Shown: positions 54,447 to 63,544 of the stretch, piece by piece
How positions within the stretch are numbered: the first letter of the stretch is position 1
Layout of the letters: each line of letters begins with the position of its first letter
Assembly (NCBI GenBank): GCA_965601475.1
Contig: OZ271832.1
Span: forward strand, 5,766,001 to 5,830,000
Length of the DNA: 64,000 bases
Source: JAWPMT01 sp965601475
Lineage (GTDB): Bacteria; Bacteroidota; Bacteroidia; Cytophagales; Cyclobacteriaceae
Reading direction: 5' to 3'
Notes under the pieces: model-generated
Seen by the model: only the letters and a program-made list of their open reading frames with translations
Told to the model about the DNA's origin: nothing
The model's database searches: none
Translations under genes and position numbers: made by a program

Positions 54447-55568
54447 ATGGACATTGGCAACCTCATCGTTGGCTTCAGCGTCATCCAGGCGCTTCTGCTC
54501 GTAGCTTTCCTGCTGGGCGCCCGGAAAATCTCCTTTCCGCGATTGCCCCTGGTCTTGTTACTCCTGGCCTTACTCTACTTCCAGTTGGAGTTTCTGCTGG
54601 TCCGCAATGCCATCAGCCTGGAATACAAAAACCTCCTGCTCACTCACCATGGTGGCTGGCTCCTCGTCGGTCCACTGATCTGGTACTACACAGCGTCCTT
54701 TCACCAAGGGCTTTCCTGGCAACGTCTGCTGATACACCTGACACCATTCCTGCTGGCAGCCATTGTCTTTCCAGCGCTGGCGCTTGATACGATCCCTAAG
54801 CGCGGCGTCGACTACAGCATGCTCACGGTCTTTAAATACCCGGACATGGGCCTCACAACCATCAACGCCACCTACGGCGTCATCTTCATGTTGCAGTTCG
54901 TTCACCTGGGTGCATACATCGCCTATTCGTGGCGTTATGCCTACCAGCACGAACAACCGGATCAACCCTTCCTCAAACGTTCTATACAGGCGATATCCCT
55001 GCTTTACCTGATGGTGCTGGTTTTCTACGGAATCTTCGTCACGCAATTCTATTACCGTCGGGAATGGGATTACCTGATCGTCGTGCCATTTGCCATCCTA
55101 ATCTACTATGTTGTTTATGCGCACCTGCGTCATCCGGAGTGGTTCCGAACAGACATCCGCTTGCGTAAGTCTGACAAGTACGAGAAATCCCAGCTTTCTG
55201 CGGTAGAGATCGAAGCGGTCATGCGTGACCTCACCCAGCTCATGCAAACCGAGCAGGCGTTCAAGAATCCAGAGCTTAACCTGGATCGCGTGGCGCAGCA
55301 GTTAGGCTATTCCCGACATACCATCAGTCAGAGCGTCAACAGCTCCCAGCAACTGTCCTTCAACGCGTTCCTCAATCGCTTCCGCGTCCATGAAGCACAA
55401 CGCCTGATCCGTGAAAATGGTGGTGCCTCACTCCTGCAGATTGCCCACCAATCCGGTTTTAGCAATAAGGCCACCTTCAACAAATACTTTAAGCTTTTTA
55501 CGGGATTGACGCCTTCCGAATACAAGGACAAAGCCAAAGCGGATACCTTGTCCCAAAGTTTTAACTAG
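54447..55568 (+). CDS. AraC-family regulator with membrane N-terminal domain
   Basis: 373 residues. The N-terminal 230 residues hold about seven helices (first at about 8-24; LVLLLLALLYFQLEFLLV next), and the C-terminal part is an AraC helix-turn-helix ending GFSNKATFNKYFKLFTGLTP. Same architecture as the regulators at 3603 and 21358. It lies 100 bp before the YceI gene on the same strand and is the probable regulator of that gene. Base composition here is visibly richer in GC than in the preceding 25 kb. Confidence 0.85.
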   Translation: MDIGNLIVGFSVIQALLLVAFLLGARKISFPRLPLVLLLLALLYFQLEFLLVRNAISLEYKNLLLTHHGGWLLVGPLIWYYTASFHQGLSWQRLLIHLTPFLLAAIVFPALALDTIPKRGVDYSMLTVFKYPDMGLTTINATYGVIFMLQFVHLGAYIAYSWRYAYQHEQPDQPFLKRSIQAISLLYLMVLVFYGIFVTQFYYRREWDYLIVVPFAILIYYVVYAHLRHPEWFRTDIRLRKSDKYEKSQLSAVEIEAVMRDLTQLMQTEQAFKNPELNLDRVAQQLGYSRHTISQSVNSSQQLSFNAFLNRFRVHEAQRLIRENGGASLLQIAHQSGFSNKATFNKYFKLFTGLTPSEYKDKAKADTLSQSFN

Positions 55569-55667
55569 TAGCGTTCAGAGCCAAAAAAACGGGTTGTTCG
55601 AGGTAAAATCCAATCGGATTTGTCGATTTACGCCGCTTTTACGGTCTTCTTGCTCCTAAAAAAACGC

Positions 55668-56597
55668 ATGAAAAAGATCGGAAAACTCATCGGACTACTA
55701 CTGTTAACAACTACCCTGGCGTCGGCGCAAAGCCAGCACTTTGGTATGGACGCCGCCCACTCCCAGGTCAAATTCATAGGCGTCCTCGGCGACATGATGG
55801 AAGTCGAAGGCGTATTTGGAAACATTTGGGGTGACGTCCTGTATGACGACCAGAACCCCGAAAACCTCTCGGTCACAGTTGTGATTGAAAGTGCTTCCCT
55901 GCGCACTGACAATGACTGGCGCGACAAGCACCTCACGAATCCCGAATTCCTGGACACCGCGCAATACGAAATCATTCGTTTTACCAGCAAGTCCGTGAGC
56001 GCCACGGAAATCTCCGGGGACCTCACCATCAAAGGTGAAACGTATGCCATCACCAGCCCTTACGAGAAAACCGTGGGCCCTGCTCCTGATCCCTGGGGTA
56101 ATAACCGCGTGACCTTCAAGGGAACTTTTGCCTTCTCCCGTGGTGCTTACAATTTGGGCCCTACCGGAGGCTTCTGGGGTAACAGCATTTCGGATGAGGC
56201 AAGGATCGAATTCACCTTTTCGTTTACCCGCCAAAACATGGACCGCATGACATCCCTGAATCAGGAGAAACCTGCATCAGTGTTTAATGCATTCATGAGT
56301 GAAGGTGCTGCAGCGGGCCTGGCGAAATTGGAAGAGGTAAAGCAAGGCGCGACGCGACCCCTTAGCCCGGTATTGGTTGACTTCCTGGCCAAGAAGCTGC
56401 GACAGTATGACAACCCTGAAAGCTACCTCGCCATACTCAAGCAAAACACGGAATACTTCCCGGAAACAGACTGGGTATGGGCCAACTATGCCCTGGGACT
56501 TTGGGAACAAAATATGGCTAAGGACGCCCGGGAATTAGCACAAAAGGTACTAGAGATGAATCCCAAGAATAGTTTAGCCATGGAGTTGGTGAAGTAG
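55668..56597 (+). CDS. YceI-like lipid-binding periplasmic protein with C-terminal extension
   Basis: 309 residues from ATG 55668 (a TTG at 55620 would put extra residues before the signal peptide). Residues 1-21 are a signal peptide (LIGLLLLTTTLASAQ). The YceI domain (about 25-190) has MDAAHSQVKFIGVLGDMMEV, NPEFLDTAQYEIIRFTS and GDLTIKGETYAI, matching a lipocalin-like barrel that binds isoprenoid lipids such as polyprenyl phosphates. The last 100 residues are helical and TPR-like (WVWANYALGLWEQNMAKDAR), an uncommon addition. A clear terminator follows at 56633. Confidence 0.85.
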   Translation: MKKIGKLIGLLLLTTTLASAQSQHFGMDAAHSQVKFIGVLGDMMEVEGVFGNIWGDVLYDDQNPENLSVTVVIESASLRTDNDWRDKHLTNPEFLDTAQYEIIRFTSKSVSATEISGDLTIKGETYAITSPYEKTVGPAPDPWGNNRVTFKGTFAFSRGAYNLGPTGGFWGNSISDEARIEFTFSFTRQNMDRMTSLNQEKPASVFNAFMSEGAAAGLAKLEEVKQGATRPLSPVLVDFLAKKLRQYDNPESYLAILKQNTEYFPETDWVWANYALGLWEQNMAKDARELAQKVLEMNPKNSLAMELVK

Positions 56598-56632
56598 TTA
56601 AGGGTTTTGTTGGCATCAAGCCAAGGGAATTA

Positions 56633-56659
56633 CCAGTCCCAATCGGGACTGGTTTTTTT
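56633..56659 (+). terminator. Rho-independent terminator after the YceI gene
   Basis: CCAGTCCC (56633-56640), a 4-nt loop AATC, GGGACTGG (56645-56652), then seven T residues. The stem is a perfect 8 bp. It lies 36 bp after the YceI stop codon. Confidence 0.85.
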
Positions 56660-56890
56660 ATTGTCCTTATGAAATTGCTCTCCCAATATCTGCTTGAGTT
56701 TTGTCTTGAGAAGATACGCCCTTAGTGGTCCAATGAAAAGGATCTTTATGCCTTCGGGATTGCTCCGGTTTTGGCCCGCAGAGATTCTGGAATTTTGATT
56801 GCTTCTATCCGGGATTACCTCCAAGGGCAATCATTTTTCAAAAGAAAGTATACAGAAAATCACATCACTTTGAAATAGCTCATTTTCTTT

Positions 56891-57196
56891 CGTCCCAAAG
56901 CCGGACGGGCTGTTCCCGGGGCGCGTAGCCTTTTCCATTGACCTTGCTCCGCTGAAGCTTCGCAAAGGCGCAGTGAAAAGGAACCAATCCCGATAGCCAT
57001 CGGGACTAGACAGAATCATGGCGGACGGCCAGTCCTTCCTCGTACTAGCCGACGCACCCTCCATCGGTCGCCAAAGGTTCGCCGACGGCAAGGCGCGATT
57101 ACTCAGAGCTATTGTTTGTTTTTATTGGCCTTCATGAATCTCCCTTGTCGATTTGGGTCGGGCCCTCGCGCTTCACTTCTTCGAAGTGTTTGGGGA
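56891..57196. repeat. Intergenic repeat unit, copy 1 (long form)
   Basis: Starts near GCCGGACGGGCTGTTCC and ends with a 39-bp block (57158-57196) identical to 57387-57425. Relative to copy 2 it carries four extra blocks: CGGGGCGCGTAGCC, a 31-bp piece with GCTCCGCTGAAGCTTCGC, TCCCGATAGCCATCGGGA, and CATGGCGGACGGCCAGTC. Confidence 0.7.
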
Positions 57197-57280
57197 GTTG
57201 TAATACAAAATATGTGGTGGCTGTTTAGTATCGGAACCTGGTGTCGGCTGAACGAATAGGAACATTGGCGTTTTTCTCTT

Positions 57281-57425
57281 TGTCCTGAAGCCGGACGGGC
57301 TGTTCCTTTTCCATTGATGAAAAGGAACCAAAAATCTAGACAGAATAATGCTTCCTCGCACTAGCCGACGCACCCCCGCTATTCTGTCGGGCCCTCGCGC
57401 TTCACTTCTTCGAAGTGTTTGGGGA
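57281..57425. repeat. Intergenic repeat unit, copy 2 (short form)
   Basis: Same order of anchor words as copy 1 (GCCGGACGGGCTGTTCC, TTTTCCATTGA, TGAAAAGGAACCA, CTAGACAGAAT, TAGCCGACGCACC) but with the extra blocks absent. Ends with the identical 39-bp block at 57387-57425. Confidence 0.7.
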
Positions 57426-57567
57426 CCGCTTTCTCAAGGCAGATTTTACTCGCAATTCTGAAAGCTTCACGGACTGTCATTGATAAATGGTGTCAGAAAG
57501 GTGGTGCTGGCCAGGAAAATGGCGGGAGGCTTGAGCGACAATGGCCGTGTTGGGAGATAGGTGGTGG

Positions 57568-57585
57568 TCCCGATAGCTATCGGGA
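57568..57585. repeat. Perfect 18-bp palindrome
   Basis: TCCCGATAGCTATCGGGA, fully self-complementary. Near copies are at 51683-51700 and 56988-57005 (one mismatch each), and the half-site CTATCGGGA occurs at 44997. A dispersed unit in this genome. Confidence 0.7.
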
Positions 57586-57765
57586 TGCGCGGTGGGTGTG
57601 CGAAGGCCGTGGGTTACATAATTTTCCGAAGGCTTTTTGCCCACTTTTTGGCCTCAAAAAGTGGGAGAAATCAGGCTATGAGATTCTCAAATTTCAGTTC
57701 CCAGAACCGGTCATCATTAGTTCAAGCAGGGTTTTGCTATGCTTTTAGCCCAAAAAGCAGGCCAT

Positions 57766-58122
57766 TCATGCTGCTTCCCACATCACCTGATGATACCGAT
57801 TCTCGGGGTTTTCAACCTCTACGCGCAGGGGTGCACACTTGATGCGAATACGCAGGTCGTTTTGATCCAGTTCATCCCCGGAAACCCGAACGTCTCCCAG
57901 GATATAGTCCTCGAGGTCCTGCATCTGATTGTCTGAGAAGTAGTCGTCATAGATGTCAAAGAGTCGGTCCTGCAGGAACGCACCGTAGCGTTTTTTGAGC
58001 TCTGCTACTTCTTCTTGCAGCGACTGGCTGAGCCAGTCGTCATCATGAATGCGGCGCATGCTGTTGGCTACCTTGATGCGGCTGACCAAATTTTCCAGGG
58101 TTTGTAGGTCTTTCGTTTCCAT
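57766..58122 (-). CDS. Small protein of unknown function
   Basis: 118 residues from ATG 58122. The frame is open 147 bp further upstream to 58269, but that part overlaps the cyclase gene by 23 bp and looks less protein-like, so I prefer the internal start. The product is helical and acidic (METKDLQTLENLVSRIKVA, DIYDDYFSDNQMQDLEDYIL) with a C-terminal strand pair. No family recognised. It follows the cyclase gene with 124 bp between, same strand, and may be co-transcribed. Confidence 0.5.
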   Translation of the reverse strand: METKDLQTLENLVSRIKVANSMRRIHDDDWLSQSLQEEVAELKKRYGAFLQDRLFDIYDDYFSDNQMQDLEDYILGDVRVSGDELDQNDLRIRIKCAPLRVEVENPENRYHQVMWEAA

Positions 58123-58246
58123 GTTGGGGTGCTGTTGTCGATAGTATGAAGTAAGTCCAAAAACAGGACTTCTTTGCAAAAAGTTGGACGATTGGCGGAA
58201 GAAATCGGTTGGACTGGTATTAACCGCAGGTTTTTGGGAAATAGGC

Positions 58247-60133
58247 CTAGCTTCCCTCCTGTTGGTCAATACTTTCCTGCCGGTCAGGTACCTCTTGGGT
58301 TGAAGGCTTCCCCCCTTCAGTCAACACATGAATGCTGACAGGTTCCTGGCGTCCCTTGACATGTACATCGAAGTGCTGAAAGACATGATTATCAAGATCT
58401 TCCCTGCTTAAACTGGAAGCCACCTCCTGCGTAACTATGAGATTGGAATTGTAGGATTTGTTGAGCTGCTCTACACGGGCAGCGATGATGACGGCATTTC
58501 CGGTCACGGAGAATTGCTTGCGGTGTTCTGTACCGACATTGCCCGTCACGACTTCACCACAATGCAGGCCAATACCCACCTGAGTATGAGGAATGTATTG
58601 ACTGTCATTACGTCTTCTGATTTCTTCGAGGATCCCCACAGCCGCCAGAAAGGCATTGCGGCTATCATTTCCATGGGATTTGGGCGCACCGAAGGTGGCC
58701 ATGAAGCCGTCTCCCATAAACTGGTTGATGTTGCCGTTGTGCTGATCGATGATGTCGATCATGAAACCAAAGACCTTGTTTTGGTAGTCGATTAGCGCTG
58801 CCGGTTCCATCTGTTCGGCCATGGGCGTAAAATCCCTGATGTCGAGGAACATAACTGCCACGACCTGCTTCTTGCGTTCGGGATGTTCTTCGATAAGCGC
58901 ACTGGCGATTTCCGGAGATACCTGTTGCGCCAGCAGCCTGGAGATGCGTGATTCAGCTTCCTCCAGTTCCTGTTTGGCCTGATCCAGATCTGTGTAAGCG
59001 GCCGTCAGAGCCTGGTGTTTCTTTCGCTTGGATACGTACATGAAAAGGATGATCGCCGTTGCCAGGACCACGAAGCTCACGATGATAATCAGCGTATTCT
59101 TCAATCGGGCCTCTGCTTGTTTCTCCAGTTGGATGGCCGCAATGTTGAGGTCGGCGATCTCATTTTCCTGACGGAGCCGCTCCATCTCAAGATTCGCTTG
59201 CTGCATCTGCGCCTGCTGGTGTAAGCTGTCCTCGATGAGTTGCGATTGTAGCGCCAGGTATTCATCATAGTAGTCCAGGACCTCCTGGTAGTTCTCCGTC
59301 TGACCAATGCGGGCTACGATGTCCTCCAGGTCCTTGAGGGCGCTGTCTCGGGAAACCGTAGACCTGACGGGTGTTAGTGAAACCACTTCGACCGTATCGT
59401 ATTCAGGTAATTCCAGTGCCAGCTCACCCAGCGCCTCGGCGTTGAGGGATTGCATTTCCTGCAATGCACGGACTTTCGATTCTATCTGTTCAGCTCTGGC
59501 CGTGGCCTTCGTCAAACGCAGGATGCCTGCAGCCTTCTCATAATGGGCAATGGCCTCATCGATATTGCCTTTTTTCTCCGCCATCTTGGCCTTGTTCAAC
59601 TCCAGGGAGACGGTGACATTGTTACCGGAGTTTTTGATGGCGGCATCCACTTTGATGTCACGAAAGACCTGCTTAATGGGGTTGTCTTTGACGACACCCA
59701 GCGACGCCAGGGAATCAATTTTGAAAAGATAGGTCTCGGCAGCGAGCGCCTCATGGTTGTGTTCGCGACCATACTCCTGGGCCTCCAGCAACGCTTCCCG
59801 AGCCTGTAGGTATTTTCCTCGTTTGTACTGGACTGTACCGTAGATCTCCTTCGCCTCGATGATGTTGGCATATTGTTCCGAGCTGATCGCCAGACCGGAC
59901 TGGAGCAAATTGTTGCTGAGCTGCTCTCCTTGTCGGGCGTACTTCAGGCACTTCTTGCTGTCCACACCTTCATAGTGGGTGGCCAACTCCACGAGCGTGA
60001 CCAGCTTCTCCATGCCATATTGGTCTTTGAGCTGCGCTTCTAAGGTTGGAATACGTTCCTGCGCAAGGGGTACCATGGCCATCAGTATGGACCCGAATAC
60101 CAGCAAAGACCGTATGTCACGCTTCAATTTCAT
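58247..60133 (-). CDS. Membrane adenylate/guanylate cyclase with TPR sensor
   Basis: 628 residues. Signal peptide (about 1-24), then TPR-like helices (about 30-260: YGTVQYKRGKYLQAREALLE, EKKGNIDEAIAHYEKAAGIL) and a long coiled segment, one membrane helix (about 343-365, LIIIVSFVVLATAIILFMYV) and a class III cyclase domain (about 420-610). The latter has VAVMFLDIRDFT with the first metal Asp, FMGDGFMATFG with the second, and VGIGLHCGEVVTGNVG. It would make cAMP or cGMP in response to an extracytoplasmic signal. Substrate choice cannot be set by eye. No effector gene is adjacent. Confidence 0.88.
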   Translation of the reverse strand: MKLKRDIRSLLVFGSILMAMVPLAQERIPTLEAQLKDQYGMEKLVTLVELATHYEGVDSKKCLKYARQGEQLSNNLLQSGLAISSEQYANIIEAKEIYGTVQYKRGKYLQAREALLEAQEYGREHNHEALAAETYLFKIDSLASLGVVKDNPIKQVFRDIKVDAAIKNSGNNVTVSLELNKAKMAEKKGNIDEAIAHYEKAAGILRLTKATARAEQIESKVRALQEMQSLNAEALGELALELPEYDTVEVVSLTPVRSTVSRDSALKDLEDIVARIGQTENYQEVLDYYDEYLALQSQLIEDSLHQQAQMQQANLEMERLRQENEIADLNIAAIQLEKQAEARLKNTLIIIVSFVVLATAIILFMYVSKRKKHQALTAAYTDLDQAKQELEEAESRISRLLAQQVSPEIASALIEEHPERKKQVVAVMFLDIRDFTPMAEQMEPAALIDYQNKVFGFMIDIIDQHNGNINQFMGDGFMATFGAPKSHGNDSRNAFLAAVGILEEIRRRNDSQYIPHTQVGIGLHCGEVVTGNVGTEHRKQFSVTGNAVIIAARVEQLNKSYNSNLIVTQEVASSLSREDLDNHVFQHFDVHVKGRQEPVSIHVLTEGGKPSTQEVPDRQESIDQQEGS

Positions 60134-60229
60134 AACGACCGGAAAACATGGGCCTGGTGCGAAAGGTGATGACGAACATCTTTATTTCACACCAGGCGAA
60201 TTCACTACTTTAAGTGTATTCTGTAAACT

Positions 60230-63200
60230 TTATAATCCTTCCTTTTTATCCTTGATATTCAATAGTTTAAGTCCACTGTCCTCTACCCGGCTATTGAGCT
60301 CAGGGACGGATTCATTCAGCAATCGCGACAATTCCGACAGCTCTTTTTCCAATTCTTCACTCACCGCTTTGAAGAACTCAACCGCCTGGTCTGTGGGTGG
60401 AAAATCACCTCGCTGCTGATCCGCCAACAGGAATGCAATGCGGTTGTTGATGCGGATACCATAGTTCAGCGGATCCTGGTAGCTCTGGTTTTTTGTCATG
60501 TGAATGTTGTTCTCGATGACCTTCATGGCATCGTCCAGCTCGTCTGCCATTTGCTTCAGCTCGTCATACTCGGGCGCATCCCCGATTTTCTCTCGGAAAT
60601 AGTCCAGATCCTTGCGGGTATCCCGAATGTCGACGATCGCCTGATTGGCTTCCGACACACGGTCCCTCACACCGATGAGGTAGTCAAATTGTTTTTGGTA
60701 ATCCTCCTGTGTATTGGGTAGTCGTGGGTCTTTGAGGATTGTGAATTCCTGTTCCATCGATTCTTCCCCAAGCGTAAGCCGGGCCTTATAAGTCCCTGGT
60801 ACAGCTTTAGGCCCTCGGTTCGGTGAGCTGTACAGGATCATACCCTTGAAGCTCGTGAACCCCGGGTAGCGCATGTCCCAGACAAACTGATTCCCTCCCG
60901 TCTTGATGGTGAATTTGTCCTTCTTGTCTTCAGTCTTGGTTGAAAAGGTGCGGATCACATCACCGTCCATTTCCATGATTTCAAGTTTAGCTTCCTGCTC
61001 TTCATCCCAGGCTTTCACATAGTACTGAAAGCTCACGCCATTCGGGTGGTTCTCGCCTTCCAGTTTCAGGTTGGGTCTACCCCATCCACCCTGGTTCATC
61101 CGATAGCTGTCATCAGGTTGGAAAAGGTAGAAGTTGGCATTCGCTACTTCGGCTGAAAGCTGATGCAGTGGTTTGAGGTCGTCGATAAGCCAGAAGCTGC
61201 GACCATGCGTAGCGGCAATCAGGTCATTGCCTTTGACATGCAAATCACGGATGCTCACGATAGGCAGGTTGAGTTGCAGGCTTTGCCAGTTTTCACCGTC
61301 GTCAAAACTCACGAAGATCCCCCACTCCGTACCGGCGTACAACAGTCCAGGACGTTTGAGGTCCGCCCGGATGGCGCGGGTGTAGTAGTTGTCGGGAATG
61401 CCCTGGGTGATCAGCTGCCAGGTCTTGCCGTAGTCGTTGGTTTTGTATAGATAAGGAGTGTAGTCACCAAACTTATAGGAAGTCGCGGCCACATAGGCGC
61501 CCCCAGGGACATGTGGGTTTACATCGATGCAATTGATCATGTTGGCTTCCGGTGACATTGGAGGTGTTACGTTCTCCCAGTTCGCGCCTCCGTCTCTGGT
61601 GACATGCACAAGCCCATCGTCACTACCCATCCAGATGACCCCTTTCTCCTGCTCTGATTCCTCGCCCGCAAACAGGGTAGCGTAGAACTCCACGCCGGTG
61701 TTGTCCTGGGTGATTGGACCTCCGGAAGACAGGAGCGTCTCGGCCTTGCCGCGGGTCAGATCAGGTGAGATCACCTCCCAGGATTGACCCTGGTTGGTAG
61801 ACATGTGCAAGACATGACTGCCGGCATACAATTTATTGGGATCATGTGGGCTGAAAAAGACGGGAAAGTTCCAGTTGAAGCGGTACTTCATGACTTCCAC
61901 GCCGGAACCCGCAGGGTTGTCTGGCCATACGTTGGTTGAGCGCATCTGTCCTGTGCTGTGGTCCAGGCGCATCATATAACCTTTGAAGGTGCCACCGTAC
62001 ACTACTTCCGGATTTTGTGGATCCGGCGCCAGGTGGGCGCTCTCCCCTCCTGCTGAGGGTTCCCAATCCCGCTCAGTGATACTATTGCCTTTACTGCGGT
62101 GGTTGATCCTTACCGTGCTGTTGTCTTGTTGTGCCCCATAGATTCGGTAGGGAAAGACATCATCCGTCGTAACGCGATAAAACTGTGCAGTGGGCTGGTT
62201 GTGGTAGGTCGTCCAGTTCTCGCCACCATCATTGGAAACCTGGGCGCCCCCATCATCGGCGATGGCCATGCGCTGGTTGTCGAGTGGATCGATCCAAAGA
62301 TCGTGATGGTCGCCATGGGGTGCGTTCTTCAGTTCGAAGGTTTTGCCGCCATCTTTTGAAACGCCGTAGCTGACGTTCATCACGTAAACGATGTCTTCAT
62401 TCTGCGTGTCCGCGTAGATGCGGCTGTAGTACCAGGCCCGTTGTCGAAGGGCACGATTTTCATTGACCTTCTTCCAGGTCTTACCCGCATCGTCAGAGCG
62501 ATACACGCCGCCCTTATCCGCTTCTATGATGGCATAGACGCGATCGGAATTCACGGGACTGACCGTCAGCCCAACGATGCCCCAAGGTCCTGGAGGTAGG
62601 CCGTCGTTGGCGGAAATTTCTTCCCAGGTCTCGCCGCTGTCCTTGCTTTTGAAGATCTTGCTGTCTGGCCCCCCGCTGTCCATGCGGTAGCCATTGCGCT
62701 GCATTTGCCAGGTGGCAGCATAGAGGATGCGCGGATTCTTGGGGTCGATTACTAAATCGCCGGCTCCAGCCTTGTCGCTGACGTAGAGGATTTTGTTCCA
62801 GGTCTGGCCACCGTCGGTGGATTTGAAGACGCCACGTTGCTGATTGGGTTTCCAGAGGTTCCCAATGGCTGCTACGTAGACGATATCAGGGTTGGTGGGA
62901 TGTATGCGAATGCGGGCGATATGTTCGCTCTCATCCAGGCCGATGAAGGTCCAGGAGTCGCCGGCATCAGTGGAACGCCAAAGACCACGACCGGAGCTGA
63001 CATTGCCCCGAAGGGTTTGTTCCCCTTCCCCCACATAGATAACATTCGGATCTGACTCCGATACCGCCACGGCGCCGATGGATCCGCCAAAGTAGCCATC
63101 AGAAATACATGTCCAGGAACTGCCGGCGTCTTCGGTTTTCCATACGCCACCACCTGCGGTACCCATGTAGTAGAGGTTGCGGTTGCCGACCACGCCGGTT

Positions 63201-63373
63201 ACGGTTCCGGCCCTGCCACCACGGAAGGGGCCAATGGACCGCCATTTCATGCTGGAGTAGAGTTCCGGGTCGAAAGATAATTGTGGTGCCTTGGATCTGC
63301 GTTGCGCCGTAGTCGTAGTGATAACCACTAGAAATGCGCCAAGGAGAAGGGTGGTGAATAAGGTGTTTTTCAT
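60230..63373 (-). CDS. Secreted BNR/sortilin-like beta-propeller protein
   Basis: 1047 residues with a signal peptide (about 1-24). The first 750 residues carry many BNR/Asp-box motifs of the form SxDxGxTW (STDAGDSWTF, STDGGQTWNK, SKDSGETWEE, SDDAGKTWKK, SNDGGENWTT, STNQGQSWEV, TRDGGANWEN, TNDYGKTWQL, SFDDGENWQS), giving two beta-propellers as in sortilin/VPS10 or the xyloglucanase-type glycosyl hydrolases. The C-terminal 280 residues are a different, helix-rich part. Annotated relatives are often called glycosyl hydrolase, but no catalytic acid is evident to me. Located in the GC-richer part of the window, monocistronic. Confidence 0.8.
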   Translation of the reverse strand: MKNTLFTTLLLGAFLVVITTTTAQRRSKAPQLSFDPELYSSMKWRSIGPFRGGRAGTVTGVVGNRNLYYMGTAGGGVWKTEDAGSSWTCISDGYFGGSIGAVAVSESDPNVIYVGEGEQTLRGNVSSGRGLWRSTDAGDSWTFIGLDESEHIARIRIHPTNPDIVYVAAIGNLWKPNQQRGVFKSTDGGQTWNKILYVSDKAGAGDLVIDPKNPRILYAATWQMQRNGYRMDSGGPDSKIFKSKDSGETWEEISANDGLPPGPWGIVGLTVSPVNSDRVYAIIEADKGGVYRSDDAGKTWKKVNENRALRQRAWYYSRIYADTQNEDIVYVMNVSYGVSKDGGKTFELKNAPHGDHHDLWIDPLDNQRMAIADDGGAQVSNDGGENWTTYHNQPTAQFYRVTTDDVFPYRIYGAQQDNSTVRINHRSKGNSITERDWEPSAGGESAHLAPDPQNPEVVYGGTFKGYMMRLDHSTGQMRSTNVWPDNPAGSGVEVMKYRFNWNFPVFFSPHDPNKLYAGSHVLHMSTNQGQSWEVISPDLTRGKAETLLSSGGPITQDNTGVEFYATLFAGEESEQEKGVIWMGSDDGLVHVTRDGGANWENVTPPMSPEANMINCIDVNPHVPGGAYVAATSYKFGDYTPYLYKTNDYGKTWQLITQGIPDNYYTRAIRADLKRPGLLYAGTEWGIFVSFDDGENWQSLQLNLPIVSIRDLHVKGNDLIAATHGRSFWLIDDLKPLHQLSAEVANANFYLFQPDDSYRMNQGGWGRPNLKLEGENHPNGVSFQYYVKAWDEEQEAKLEIMEMDGDVIRTFSTKTEDKKDKFTIKTGGNQFVWDMRYPGFTSFKGMILYSSPNRGPKAVPGTYKARLTLGEESMEQEFTILKDPRLPNTQEDYQKQFDYLIGVRDRVSEANQAIVDIRDTRKDLDYFREKIGDAPEYDELKQMADELDDAMKVIENNIHMTKNQSYQDPLNYGIRINNRIAFLLADQQRGDFPPTDQAVEFFKAVSEELEKELSELSRLLNESVPELNSRVEDSGLKLLNIKDKKEGL

Positions 63374-63544
63374 TCCAGGTTGTCAAATATTTGACGGTCA
63401 ATATAATGAAAGGGTCGTAAAAGAAACTCTTCCTGATCAAGCTTGCTCCCCGGTTACCTCCTCAATCAACATTTCAAAACCTATTTCATTCTATTACTGT
63501 TATTAATTATAGAATGTATTTGTTAAACTTTAAATGAGAACCAG

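Larger units (their letters stand above)
56660..57765. other. 1.1-kb gene-free repeat mosaic
   Basis: No gene is supported; open frames here are short and translate repeats. Two direct copies of one unit lie at 56891-57196 and 57281-57425 and the palindrome TCCCGATAGCTATCGGGA at 57568-57585. Pieces of the unit recur near 45107 and 51860. Confidence 0.6.

Noticed and set aside
56633..57765. CRISPR array
   Set aside because: Repeats are few, of uneven length and spacing, and no cas gene is present.
57419..57936. Overlapping short plus-strand frames
   Set aside because: They translate repeat blocks and the antisense of the small unknown gene; no protein-like pattern.
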